Source of the DNA: DAOMNN01 sp964404505
GTDB lineage: Bacteria > Pseudomonadota > Gammaproteobacteria > Burkholderiales > Rhodocyclaceae
Direction: 5' to 3'
DNA length: 36,972 nucleotides
Assembly: GCA_964404505.1 (NCBI GenBank)
Contig: CAYOKH010000013.1
Span: 1 to 36,972 of the forward strand
Shown here in pieces: positions 15,995 to 24,649 of this stretch. Each line of letters opens with the position of its first letter. The stretch's first letter is position 1. Position numbers and translations under genes: made by a program. Under the pieces are notes generated by a model that saw only the letters and a program-made list of their open reading frames with translations, was not told where the DNA came from and did not search any database.

Positions 15995-16367
15995 TTTGAA
16001 ACAAATGATTACGGCTGTAAGCTGAGACCGTCACTGGGAAACTCCACTAACTACTTGCTGGGAATACGATCTGAATGCTTGTCCACAAATTCTGTGGAAA
16101 ACTTTGTGGGCAAGGTGGGTGGAAACTGCTCAAACCGGCACGCAACAAGCGCTTCTGTCACGTTGCCTTAACAATAGGCAGTTGCAAATCCGTTTAAGTT
16201 CAATAACTTGTGAAAACACTTATGCTGCACACAGATTTCACGAGAATCTTCCGGATGAACCGGCCGGATGTGCATAAGTCAAGCCTGTGGCGGACATTCT
16301 GTGCTTGACAAGCCGCCCGTGAGCCGTTCCGAAATATGGGTTCAACTGCCCCACCGAGCCGCGCCGG
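15995..16367. other. AT-rich priA-hemE gap with DnaA-box cluster
   Basis: A 373-bp non-coding gap, distinctly AT-richer than its surroundings. Consensus DnaA boxes (TTWTNCACA) occur on the minus strand at 16093-16101 (TTTTCCACA) and 16269-16277 (TTATGCACA). One-mismatch boxes occur at 16079-16087 (TTGTCCACA, plus) and 16209-16217 (GTTTTCACA, minus). A weaker box is at 16105-16113. Three of these sit within 35 bp. AT-rich segments near 16165-16225 could melt. It could be a DnaA-controlled promoter of priA, a DnaA-titrating site, or part of the origin; gene orientation argues against it being the main origin. Confidence 0.6.
16079..16113. promoter_or_regulatory. Three clustered DnaA boxes
   Basis: TTGTCCACA (16079-16087, plus), TTTTCCACA (16093-16101, minus) and TTGCCCACA (16105-16113, minus) are spaced 5 and 3 bp apart. 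The middle one fits the TTWTNCACA consensus exactly. They lie 85 bp before the priA start codon on the priA upstream side. Confidence 0.6.
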
Positions 16368-17438
16368 TCAGGAAGTCGAACGGATATTGCGGCTGTGTGC
16401 GTGCACCGTGTCGACGAGAACCGAAACGGATTCCGGCGGCGTGAACTGCGAAATGCCGTGGCCGAGGTTGAACACGTGCCCGCGGTGCGTGCCGAATGAA
16501 TCAAGGACCCGTCGCGTCTCCGCCGCAACGACTTCAGGCGGCGCAAACAGGACGGACGGGTCGAGATTGCCCTGAAGGGCTACCCGGTCTCCGACCAGCG
16601 CACGTGCGCGGCCAATGTCCATGGTCCAGTCCAGACCGACCGCGTCACAGCGGATCGCCGCGATATCCTCGAGCCACAGTCCGCCACCTTTGGTGAACAC
16701 GATATTCGGCACGCGCCGTCCGTCGTTCTCGCGGATCAGCCCATCGACCACACGCTTCAGGTAGGGAAGGGAGAACTCGTGATAGGCCGCCTCGGACAGC
16801 ACGCCGCCCCACGAGTCGAACACCATCGCAGCCTGAGCACCTGACTCGATCTGGGCATTCAGGTACGCGGTGACCGCGGCTGCCGTCACCGAGAGGATGT
16901 GATGGAGCAGATCCGGGCGGGTATAGGCCAGCGTCTTGACCTTGCGGTAGTCGTCCGAGGACCCGCCCTCGACCATGTAACATGCGAGCGTCCACGGACT
17001 CCCGGAGAAGCCGATCAGGGGCACGCTGCCATCGAGCGCACGGCGTATTTCGGCGACCGCATCCATTACGTATTGCAGCTCTCCGTGCGGATCGGGCGCG
17101 GAAAGGTTGCGGATCTCCCATTCATCACGCAGCGGACGTTCGAAGCGCGGCCCCTCACCCTCGACGAAGTACAACCCCAGGCCCATCGCGTCGGGTACCG
17201 TGAGAATGTCCGAGAAGAGGATTGCCGCATCGAGATCGTAGCGCGCCAGCGGTTGCAGCGTGACCTCGCATGCGAGGTCGGAACTCTTGCACAGATCGAG
17301 GAAGCTGCCTGCACGACGCCGCGTCTCGCAGTACTCGGGGAGATAGCGGCCGGCTTGCCGCATAAGCCAGACGGGCGTGTACTCGGTAGGTTGGCGCAGC
17401 AGTGCGCGCAGAAAAGTGTCGTTGCGTAGGCGGCTCAC
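16368..17438 (-). CDS. hemE: Uroporphyrinogen decarboxylase
   Basis: A 356-residue cytosolic enzyme converting uroporphyrinogen III to coproporphyrinogen III in haem synthesis. Family signatures are PVWLMRQAGRYLPEY near residue 24, ILFSDILTVPDAMGLGL, LIGFSGSPWTLACYMVEGG, and the closing HVFNLGHGISQFTPPE. The start is GTG 17438, because AAAGGA lies 7 nt upstream and this gives VSRLRND, matching the family start and the 354-residue E. coli length. ATG 17489 and GTG 17462 are alternatives. It follows trkH on the same strand by 56 nt. Confidence 0.96.
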   Translation of the reverse strand: MSRLRNDTFLRALLRQPTEYTPVWLMRQAGRYLPEYCETRRRAGSFLDLCKSSDLACEVTLQPLARYDLDAAILFSDILTVPDAMGLGLYFVEGEGPRFERPLRDEWEIRNLSAPDPHGELQYVMDAVAEIRRALDGSVPLIGFSGSPWTLACYMVEGGSSDDYRKVKTLAYTRPDLLHHILSVTAAAVTAYLNAQIESGAQAAMVFDSWGGVLSEAAYHEFSLPYLKRVVDGLIRENDGRRVPNIVFTKGGGLWLEDIAAIRCDAVGLDWTMDIGRARALVGDRVALQGNLDPSVLFAPPEVVAAETRRVLDSFGTHRGHVFNLGHGISQFTPPESVSVLVDTVHAHSRNIRSTS

Positions 17439-17494
17439 GATTTCATCCTTTGATGTGCTCACTCGGTCCACTCCGGAATTATCCTTCATGCAGC

Positions 17495-18952
17495 TCAGCG
17501 GCGCCAGAAAACCGGGGTGAGCACCACCAGCAGCGTGAAGATCTCGAGGCGGCCGAGAATCATCGTGAATGACAATGTCCATGCCTGAAACTCGTTCAGA
17601 CCCGCATAGTTCGACGCCGGTCCGACTGCACCCAAGCCCGGTCCGGTGTTGTTGATACAGGCGACGACAGCGGAGAACGCGGTCACCACGTCCAGCCCGG
17701 AAGCGGCCAACAGCAGGGTCAGGCACACGATCGAAACCATGTACATGAAACTGAATCCAAGTACCGCGTGCAGGATCTGGTTCGATACCGGCTGTCCACC
17801 CATGCGCACCGGATGGACCGCGTTCGGGTGCAACGAGCGGATGATTTCGCGATACACCTGCTTGTACAGGATCATCGCCCGCATCATCTTTATGCCGCCC
17901 CCGGTCGAGCCCGAGCACGCGATGAAACTGCCCAGGAACAGGATCCACAATTGCCCGAACATCGGCCATAGCGTGTAGTCGTAGGTCGAAAGTCCAAGCG
18001 AGGTCGAAATCGACACGACGTGGAAGCTCACGTAGCGAATGGTCGCGGCCAGGTCGGTATGCGCATTGAGATAGTACAGATAGGCTGTGAGCATCGCCGT
18101 GCTGAGCAGCAGCACGCCGAAGAAGAATGGCAGCTCGGGATCCCGGAGATACGGCCTGGGGCTGCGTCGCACCAGGGCGAGATAGTGGGTGGCATAGTTG
18201 AGGCCCGCGAGCAGGGCAAAGACAATGACCACGACTTCGATCGGAACGCTGCTGAAGTGCCCGATGGACGCATCCTTGCTCGAGAACCCGCCGAGCCCGG
18301 CCACCGTGAAGGCGTGTATCAGCGCGTCCCAGCCGTCCATGCCGGCAAGCCACAGACTGATCCCGCAGGCCGTGGTCAACAGCATGTAGGAGATCCAGAG
18401 CCCCTTTGCGGTCTCGGTGATGCGCGGTGTGAGACTCTGTTCCTTCATCGGCGTCGGCACCTCTGCCTTGAACAGCTGACGCCCGCCGATACCGAGCAGC
18501 GGCAGGATGGCGACCACCAGCACGATCACCCCCATGCCGCCGATCCAGTGCATGAATGTTCGCCACACGTTGATCGAGACCGGCAGGTCGTCGAGCCCTG
18601 ACAGCACGGTCGCACCGGTCGCGGTCAGGCCGGACACGGCCTCGAAATAGGCATAGGTGAACGTCAGTTCGGGCAGGTAACCCATCAAGGGCAGGGCCCC
18701 GAATACCGGGAGACCGATCCAGCTCGCGGCAACGAGCAGGAAGCCGTCGGGCACCCGCAGGTCACGTCGCTTGCCACGCGTCAGCAGCCACACGACCAGC
18801 CCGACACTGAAGGTGACCAGGACCGCAGCGTCGAATGCGACGTGTGCCCCGTCCTGAAGATAGTACGAAATTGCGATCGGGAACCCCATCAACAGCCCGA
18901 AGATCATGACAATCAGGCCCAGCGCGTTCAGGACAGGGTAGTAGCTGCGCAT
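17495..18952 (-). CDS. trkH: Potassium uptake protein TrkH
   Basis: A 485-residue membrane channel subunit of the Trk potassium system. The four pore-loop repeats are recognisable: SGLTATGATVL, AGLGGFSSKD, SGSTGGGIKMMRAM and NNTGPGLGAVGPA. About ten hydrophobic helices surround them. It pairs with the NAD-binding regulator TrkA, whose gene ends 2 nt before the trkH start, so the two form an operon. Confidence 0.96.
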   Translation of the reverse strand: MRSYYPVLNALGLIVMIFGLLMGFPIAISYYLQDGAHVAFDAAVLVTFSVGLVVWLLTRGKRRDLRVPDGFLLVAASWIGLPVFGALPLMGYLPELTFTYAYFEAVSGLTATGATVLSGLDDLPVSINVWRTFMHWIGGMGVIVLVVAILPLLGIGGRQLFKAEVPTPMKEQSLTPRITETAKGLWISYMLLTTACGISLWLAGMDGWDALIHAFTVAGLGGFSSKDASIGHFSSVPIEVVVIVFALLAGLNYATHYLALVRRSPRPYLRDPELPFFFGVLLLSTAMLTAYLYYLNAHTDLAATIRYVSFHVVSISTSLGLSTYDYTLWPMFGQLWILFLGSFIACSGSTGGGIKMMRAMILYKQVYREIIRSLHPNAVHPVRMGGQPVSNQILHAVLGFSFMYMVSIVCLTLLLAASGLDVVTAFSAVVACINNTGPGLGAVGPASNYAGLNEFQAWTLSFTMILGRLEIFTLLVVLTPVFWRR

Positions 18953-18954
18953 GC

Positions 18955-20358
18955 TCAGAGGAAGGTGAAGCCGACCTGAAAGAGCTTCTCGACCTGACGT
19001 ACCAGCCGCCTGTGGGTACAGAATACGATCACGTGGTCATCGGACTGGATCACCGTGTCGTGGTGCGGCATGATGACCTCCTGGCGCACGACCCGGCCGT
19101 CGGCACGCCTTCGGTCGCGCACGATCGCGCCGATCGTTGCACCGCGGGGTAACTGGATCTGCTCGATCGGCTTGCCGACGACCTTGGATTCCTTTTCATT
19201 GCCATGGGCGACGATTTCCAACGCCTCGGCTGCGCCACGGCGCAGGCTGTGGACCGCCACCACATCGCCCCGGCGCACGTGCGCGAGCAGGGTCCCAATC
19301 GAGATTTGCGCGGGCGATATCGCGATGTCGATCGGTCCGCCCTGCACCAGGTCGACATAGGATTTCCGGTTGATCAGCGCCAGGGTACGGCGGGCGCCCA
19401 TGCGCTTGGCGAGGGATGCCGACATGATATTGTCTTCCTCGTCGTTGGTAAGGGCGACGAACAGGTCGGTCTCGTCGATGCCCTCGTTCTCGAGCAGCTT
19501 CTCGTCGGTCGAATCGCCACGCAGGACCAGCGCGCGGTCAAGTTGTGTCGCGAGGAGTTCGGTGCGGCGTTTGTTTACTTCCACCAGCTTGACGTTGTAG
19601 TCGTGCTCGATCGAGCGCGCCAAGCGAAACCCGATGTTGCCGCCGCCGGCGATCATGATGCGGCGCATCGGTTGATCCGAGCGCCGCAACTCCCGCATCA
19701 CCTGGCGGATGTGCACCGAAGCGGCCAGACAGAACACCTCGTCGCCGGGAACGATCACGGTGTCACCCTGCGGCATGATCGCTTCCCCGTTGCGATAGAT
19801 CGCCGCAATCCGCACTTCGACGTTCGGCATGTGATAACGCATCGCCTTGAGTGGATGACCGATGAGCGGACCGCCCTCGAATGCCCTCACCGCTATCAGG
19901 CTCAGCACGCCACCGGCGAACTCCAGGACCTGGAGCGCTTCGGGAAAGGAAATGAGGAGCCTGATGTGGTCGGTGACGATCTGTTCCGGACAGATCGCAA
20001 AACCGACCGCAAAGTTGTCGTCATTGAGCAGTTCTGGATGCTCGACGAAATCTCCCGAACGCAGGCGCGCGATGCGGGTCGGAAGGTTGAACAGCGACTT
20101 GGCGACGCGGCACGCGCACAGGTTGGTCTGGTCCGACTGGGTCACGGCTATGAGCAGGTCCGCATCCGCGGCGCCGGCCTCCTCGAGGACTCGCGGCGAG
20201 GCGGCGTTACCGCACACCGTTCGCACTTCCAGGCGATCGCGCTGGATCTCCAGAAACTCGGGACTGATGTCTACCAGTGTGATGTCATTGGCCTCGGATA
20301 CGAGATTCTCCGCAACCGAAGCGCCTACCTGACCCGCACCCAATATGATGATTTTCAC
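18955..20358 (-). CDS. trkA: Trk potassium transporter NAD-binding subunit TrkA
   Basis: A 467-residue peripheral membrane protein with two RCK modules. The first Rossmann motif is ILGAGQVGASVAENL at residues 5-19; the second is IMIAGGGNIGFRLARSIE near 235. Each is followed by a TrkA-C domain (PLIGHPLKAMRYHMPNVEVRIAAI and SKVVGKPIEQIQLPRGATIGAI). It gates TrkH in response to nucleotides. The start is GTG 20358. A TACAAT box about 33 bp upstream suggests its own promoter, separating it from the genes further upstream. Confidence 0.96.
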   Translation of the reverse strand: MKIIILGAGQVGASVAENLVSEANDITLVDISPEFLEIQRDRLEVRTVCGNAASPRVLEEAGAADADLLIAVTQSDQTNLCACRVAKSLFNLPTRIARLRSGDFVEHPELLNDDNFAVGFAICPEQIVTDHIRLLISFPEALQVLEFAGGVLSLIAVRAFEGGPLIGHPLKAMRYHMPNVEVRIAAIYRNGEAIMPQGDTVIVPGDEVFCLAASVHIRQVMRELRRSDQPMRRIMIAGGGNIGFRLARSIEHDYNVKLVEVNKRRTELLATQLDRALVLRGDSTDEKLLENEGIDETDLFVALTNDEEDNIMSASLAKRMGARRTLALINRKSYVDLVQGGPIDIAISPAQISIGTLLAHVRRGDVVAVHSLRRGAAEALEIVAHGNEKESKVVGKPIEQIQLPRGATIGAIVRDRRRADGRVVRQEVIMPHHDTVIQSDDHVIVFCTHRRLVRQVEKLFQVGFTFL

Positions 20359-20390
20359 CTTGTCATGATCCGTCCGCCGAGACCCGGGCC

Positions 20391-20419
20391 ATTGTACGCC
20401 GTGCCCGGCTCACCTGAAA
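20391..20419 (-). promoter_or_regulatory. Probable trkA promoter
   Basis: On the minus strand, TTTCAG (20414-20419), a 17-bp spacer and TACAAT (20391-20396) precede trkA by about 33 bp. The -10 is good and the -35 moderate. The 100-bp gap holds nothing else clear. Confidence 0.5.
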
Positions 20420-20458
20420 CAGGATGTTGCAGTGCGACACCCGCGCAGGCCCGGGCGG

Positions 20459-21154
20459 TCAGCGTCGCAACGGTGGTGCCGCAACGAAGGCCGCCATGTG
20501 GAATCGCGCATGGTCGGGCCGATAACGGTCGGGCGCGCCCACCGGACAGGCGCGACGCGCAAGGCAGCCATGATTCATGCATTCGCTGCCACGTGCCTGC
20601 GACAGGTGCGTCACACAAGGATCCGCACGGAAGCCGCCAACGCGGAAAGCGTCCACCGGACATGCCCGCAGACAGGGCCTGCCGGCGCAGCCGAGGCAGG
20701 GGGAGGCGACTGCGGCAGGGATGTCCAGCCGGGACGGAGGCTGCGCCATCGCAAGGGCAAACCGATACGCGTGCCACAGACCATGACGGGGATCGATGAG
20801 CAGTCCCAGCGGCGAGGGGTGGAGCGGTCCGGCGCGCGCGGCCCACCGCTGAAACGGATGATGGGGCGGGCCACCGAACGGAAACAGCACGAGGGCATCG
20901 AGGCGCTGCGCAATATCCGCCCCGATTCGGTGGCTCCATCGATCGAGAGGTTCGGGTGCCGCGTCGTGATATTCCTGCGACCTGGAGAAGCTTTCCCACA
21001 TCGACGAACCCACGTTGCCAACGAGAAGCAGAGCCGCAGCGGCCACACCGTCGCGCACGGGCGGCACGTCATCGCCGGGTCCGGGAACGAAGGCGCCACG
21101 CACCCGCAGTCCGTGAGGGTCAAGCGCCGCGCGCAGTCGGGCCAGGTTCGTCAT
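20459..21154 (-). CDS. QueG/CblC-like iron-sulfur protein
   Basis: A 231-residue protein with two parts. Residues 1-140 lack cysteine clusters and include LLLVGNVGSSMWESF, EPLDRWSHRIG and LGLLIDPRHGLWHAYRFAL, which look like the B12-binding fold shared by QueG and CblC/MMACHC. Residues 150-215 carry two cysteine clusters, PCLGCAGRPCLRACPVDAF and CVTHLSQARGSECMNHGCLARRACP, typical of a two-cluster ferredoxin. It is shorter than epoxyqueuosine reductase QueG and lacks its HEAT tail. It lies 15 nt downstream of the NtrX-like gene on the same strand. Function unknown; a cobalamin-related redox role is inference. Confidence 0.8.
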   Translation of the reverse strand: MTNLARLRAALDPHGLRVRGAFVPGPGDDVPPVRDGVAAAALLLVGNVGSSMWESFSRSQEYHDAAPEPLDRWSHRIGADIAQRLDALVLFPFGGPPHHPFQRWAARAGPLHPSPLGLLIDPRHGLWHAYRFALAMAQPPSRLDIPAAVASPCLGCAGRPCLRACPVDAFRVGGFRADPCVTHLSQARGSECMNHGCLARRACPVGAPDRYRPDHARFHMAAFVAAPPLRR

Positions 21155-21169
21155 CGCTGGCGAGGGCTG

Positions 21170-22414
21170 TCAGGCTTCCTCGCCCCTGCGATTGGGCTGC
21201 AGGCCCAGCTGCTTGAGCTTGCGATAGAGATGGGTCCGCTCGAGGCCGCACTTTTCCGCAATCCGCGTCATGTTGCTGCCTTCGAGTCGCAGATAGTGTT
21301 CGAAATAGACTCGTTCGAAGGCTTCGCGGGCCTCGCGAAGCGGCTGGTCGAGCGACACGGAATGAATGCTGTCGGTCGGCGGGGGCAGCACCCGACGCAC
21401 GTCGGTGAGGCCGATCTCCTCCTCCAGTGTTCCAAGCGCGAGCGACTTCACCGCGGCACGAAGTTGCGGGAACCCTCCCGGCCACGACTGTGTGCGCAGC
21501 GCGTTCAGGGCCGCAGTCGACATCCGGCGCAACGGGACTTCGCCCGCTTCCACCAGGTGCAGGAGAATCTGTGTGGCCAGTTCGGGGACATCGTCCTGAA
21601 CGTCCGACATCGACGGTGGCGCAAGGCTGACCTCAAAGAGGCGGGTCACATGTACCTCGTCCCAGCCTTCGTTGTGCAGCGCGTCCGCGCTGAACTCGGT
21701 CGCGGCGACCAGATAGAGATTGAAGCGTTCGAGACGCTCGATCGTGAACGCAAGATTCTTCTGCTGGGTGCGATTGAGACGCGAGAGTTCCGGGACGTAC
21801 ACCACACCGCCCTGACTTCCCTGCAGCTGCTTGATGTCCAGCGGCACGGTGATCGCGGACAGGTCGAGCCAGGAGGCACCGTCGCGAAGAAAGCTGCGCG
21901 CGGCCAGTTCTGCCAGACTGCCCGGGCCGATACGCAACAACAGCACTCTTGATTTTTCCGCGATCTGCTGCAAACGCCGATGAAGTTCGCGCAAGGGCGC
22001 GGAGCGGGTAAACGCTGCCAGCGTCAGCGACGACGGCTGGCCCGGTGCCATCGGGCGCTGCAGGCCGCGCTTGACCGCCGACAGCAGTTTCTGCAGGGCG
22101 ATCGGCTTCTCCAGGTAGTCGATCGCTCCGATCCGTGTCGCCTCGACCGCCGTGTCGATCGTTCCGTGTCCCGACATCATGATCACCGGCATGGTCAGCT
22201 GACCGCTCGCCGACCACTCCTTGAGCAGCGTGATCCCATCGGTGTCGGGCATCCAGATGTCGAGCAGCACCAGGTCGGGACGACCGACGTGGCGTGCGGC
22301 ACGCGCTGCCGCGGCATGTTCCGCAAGCGTCACATCGTGACCTTCATCCCTCAGAATCTCCGAGAGAAGTTCGCGGATGCCTGCTTCATCGTCAACGATT
22401 AGTATGTTCGCCAT
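21170..22414 (-). CDS. NtrX-like response regulator with degenerate AAA+ domain
   Basis: A 414-residue response regulator. The receiver domain (1-120) is intact, with D8/D9, phospho-acceptor D52 and K103. The C-terminus (370-414) is a Fis-type helix-turn-helix (MTRIAEKCGLERTHLYRKLKQLGL). The central sigma-54 AAA+ region is eroded: Walker A reads IGPGSLAE instead of GExGTGKE, the GAFTGA loop is absent, and Walker B reads GGVVYVPELSRL. It is therefore probably unable to hydrolyse ATP or activate sigma-54. ATG 22414 is the receiver-domain start. It is preceded by its NtrY-like kinase (118-bp gap). Confidence 0.88.
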   Translation of the reverse strand: MANILIVDDEAGIRELLSEILRDEGHDVTLAEHAAAARAARHVGRPDLVLLDIWMPDTDGITLLKEWSASGQLTMPVIMMSGHGTIDTAVEATRIGAIDYLEKPIALQKLLSAVKRGLQRPMAPGQPSSLTLAAFTRSAPLRELHRRLQQIAEKSRVLLLRIGPGSLAELAARSFLRDGASWLDLSAITVPLDIKQLQGSQGGVVYVPELSRLNRTQQKNLAFTIERLERFNLYLVAATEFSADALHNEGWDEVHVTRLFEVSLAPPSMSDVQDDVPELATQILLHLVEAGEVPLRRMSTAALNALRTQSWPGGFPQLRAAVKSLALGTLEEEIGLTDVRRVLPPPTDSIHSVSLDQPLREAREAFERVYFEHYLRLEGSNMTRIAEKCGLERTHLYRKLKQLGLQPNRRGEEA

Positions 22415-22531
22415 GTTTGTCTTGTGGAGCTCCTCGACCAGAAAGCCGGATGCTTCGCAGCCAGCCCGTCCGGAACCGCCCGGTTCCGCATCGTAAGCCG
22501 GTTGCAGCCGGCGTGGCACTCGCGTACTCGG

Positions 22532-24649
22532 TCAGCCACGATCGCTGCCCGCCAGCCGCAAGCGAATGCGGACCTCTGCACCACCGCTATCCGGGTTCAG
22601 CAGACGGACCTCGCCCCCGTGCTCGTCTATGATCTTCTTCACGATCGCCAGCCCGAGACCCGTACCGCGAGTCTTGGTAGTGAAGTAGGGCTCGAAGGCT
22701 CTGCCCAGAACTTCCGGCGGGAACCCGGGACCATTGTCCAGCACCACCATCACCGCGTGATCGCCGTCGTCGAGGGTCATCACGAGGATCTCGCCATCCT
22801 CGCGGCCGGCCAGAGCCTCTTCGGAATTCTGGAACAGATTATGAATGATCTGCCTCAACTGTGCCGCGTCGCCGATCACCTTCGGCAATCCCTCGGCCAG
22901 GTGGGTACGGATTCTCGCCGGCGAGCTCTCGTAGAGATTCAGCACCTCCGGAATGAGTTCGTTGAGGTCGACCCTGCCGAGTGACGGGTTAGGCAGTCGG
23001 GCATAGTCCCTGAACGCGTTCACCAGATTCTTCATCGATTCGACCTGGCTGACGATGGTGCGCGTCGCCCGCTCCAGGATTGCCCGACCCTCGTCGTCCA
23101 GCCGGTCGGCAAGCTTGTATGCGAGGCGCTCGGCGGAGAGCTGAATGGGCGTCAGGGGATTCTTGATCTCGTGCGCCAGGCGCCGCGCCACCTCTGCCCA
23201 GGCCGCGGTCCGCTGCGCCATCACCAGACTGGAAATGTCGTCGAATACGATGACCGTTCCGCCACCGGACACCTCGGGCAGACGCGCACCATGTATCAGC
23301 AGCGTCTGCGGCGCGCTGTCGGCGCGTGACAGTTCGAACTGCTCGTGCCAGTCACCATCGTTGTCCGTGAAACCACGCAACAGGATGTCCCGAAACTTCT
23401 CGTGGCGCGGCCATTCGGCCAACGGAAAATCCTCGAAGCCCTCCAGTTCATCCTTCAGAATCTCCATCGCGCCGCGGTTGGCAGCACGCAGGCAGCCGTC
23501 GGCACCGAAGGCCAGCACCCCGGTCGACAGATTGGCGAGCACGCTCTCCAGGTACGCGCGCGCGGCTTCGACCGCGGCACGGTTTCTTTCGGCCTGAGCA
23601 CGAGCGTCCTCGAGCTGGCGCGTCATGCGGTTGAACGACTGGGTGAGCACGCCGAGCTCGTCACGGGCGGGCAAAGCCTGACGCGGGCTGAAGTCACCCT
23701 GCGCGACCGCCTGGGTGCCTTCGGCAAGGATCAGCAGCGGCGCCACCAAGCGGCGCGCCAGCAGAAATGCAACCGCCACGGCTGCGAGCAGGGCGAGCAA
23801 CAGTGCCAGGGTCAGGGTGAGCGAATAGATTCGGCTCAGGCCGATCCGACCGAGCACGAGCTGCTGATATTCGCGATGCGCCTCCTGTACGGCGTCCACA
23901 TGACGCACGAACGTGTCGGGCACGGGCTGAATCAATTGCAGATACGATGGCTCGCCCATCAGCGATCGTGACGGGATCGGCACCACCACGCGGATCGTCA
24001 GGCCCTCGCCGGGGCGTGCCTCCACCGTATGGTAGCGCTGCGTCTGGCGCGCATGGCGCATCTGCGCGGAAGTGGGCAAGTCCGGCAGGAGGGCACCGAC
24101 GCCGTCCGATACGGTCGCGACCAGTTGCGCGTTGGAACCGATGACGGTGGCACTTGCGACTTGCGCTTGCTCCCGGAGGCGGTTCAGGTGGGTGGGCGAA
24201 AATGAAGCCGCAGCATCGAGTTCGAGGGCCATGTCGCGTGCCTTGTCGCTCACCTGGGAAACGAGATAGTCAAGTGCGTTCTGGCCAAGCGCAATCCCGC
24301 CTTCGAGCGCGCGGTCCACACGCACATCGAACCACGAGTCGATGCTGCGCACGACGAATTGCAGGGACACTGCGTAGAGCACCACGCCCGGCACCACCGC
24401 CATGAGGGCGAACATCAGCATCAGGCGGTATTTGAGGCGGGAGCCGAACTGGTGCGCCCGGTACTCGCGCCATAGTTCGCGCAGCTGAAGGCCGACCATC
24501 GCCGCGAGCGCAACCGCGACTGCGCCGTTGAGCGCAAGGAGGAAGGGGTATGCGCCGGAGAACAGTTCGGTATTCGCACTCGCGGAGGCGAGAAGGAAAA
24601 GGGAGATGCCGGTGACGGCGGCGATGATGACGATGGAGACGCGCTTCAT
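22532..24649 (-). CDS. NtrY-like sensor histidine kinase
   Basis: A 705-residue membrane kinase. Three transmembrane helices lie near residues 5-25, 38-58 and 75-98, then a long extracytoplasmic domain to about 285 and another helix. A HAMP domain (LARRLVAPLLILAEGTQAVAQGD) and a PAS domain follow. The catalytic core has H493 in RRLAHEIKNPLTPIQ, the N-box HNLFQNSEEAL, and glycine boxes DNGPGF and GTGLGLAIVKK. This is the NtrY architecture. It partners with the NtrX-like regulator downstream. Its ATG overlaps the stop of the DUF4390 gene by 4 nt. Confidence 0.93.
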   Translation of the reverse strand: MKRVSIVIIAAVTGISLFLLASASANTELFSGAYPFLLALNGAVAVALAAMVGLQLRELWREYRAHQFGSRLKYRLMLMFALMAVVPGVVLYAVSLQFVVRSIDSWFDVRVDRALEGGIALGQNALDYLVSQVSDKARDMALELDAAASFSPTHLNRLREQAQVASATVIGSNAQLVATVSDGVGALLPDLPTSAQMRHARQTQRYHTVEARPGEGLTIRVVVPIPSRSLMGEPSYLQLIQPVPDTFVRHVDAVQEAHREYQQLVLGRIGLSRIYSLTLTLALLLALLAAVAVAFLLARRLVAPLLILAEGTQAVAQGDFSPRQALPARDELGVLTQSFNRMTRQLEDARAQAERNRAAVEAARAYLESVLANLSTGVLAFGADGCLRAANRGAMEILKDELEGFEDFPLAEWPRHEKFRDILLRGFTDNDGDWHEQFELSRADSAPQTLLIHGARLPEVSGGGTVIVFDDISSLVMAQRTAAWAEVARRLAHEIKNPLTPIQLSAERLAYKLADRLDDEGRAILERATRTIVSQVESMKNLVNAFRDYARLPNPSLGRVDLNELIPEVLNLYESSPARIRTHLAEGLPKVIGDAAQLRQIIHNLFQNSEEALAGREDGEILVMTLDDGDHAVMVVLDNGPGFPPEVLGRAFEPYFTTKTRGTGLGLAIVKKIIDEHGGEVRLLNPDSGGAEVRIRLRLAGSDRG

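Noticed and set aside
16368..18566. hemE read as the end of a 732-residue fusion with upstream sequence
   Set aside because: The upstream 370 codons are trkH in another frame. HemE has its own GTG start with AAAGGA at 17438 and normal family length.
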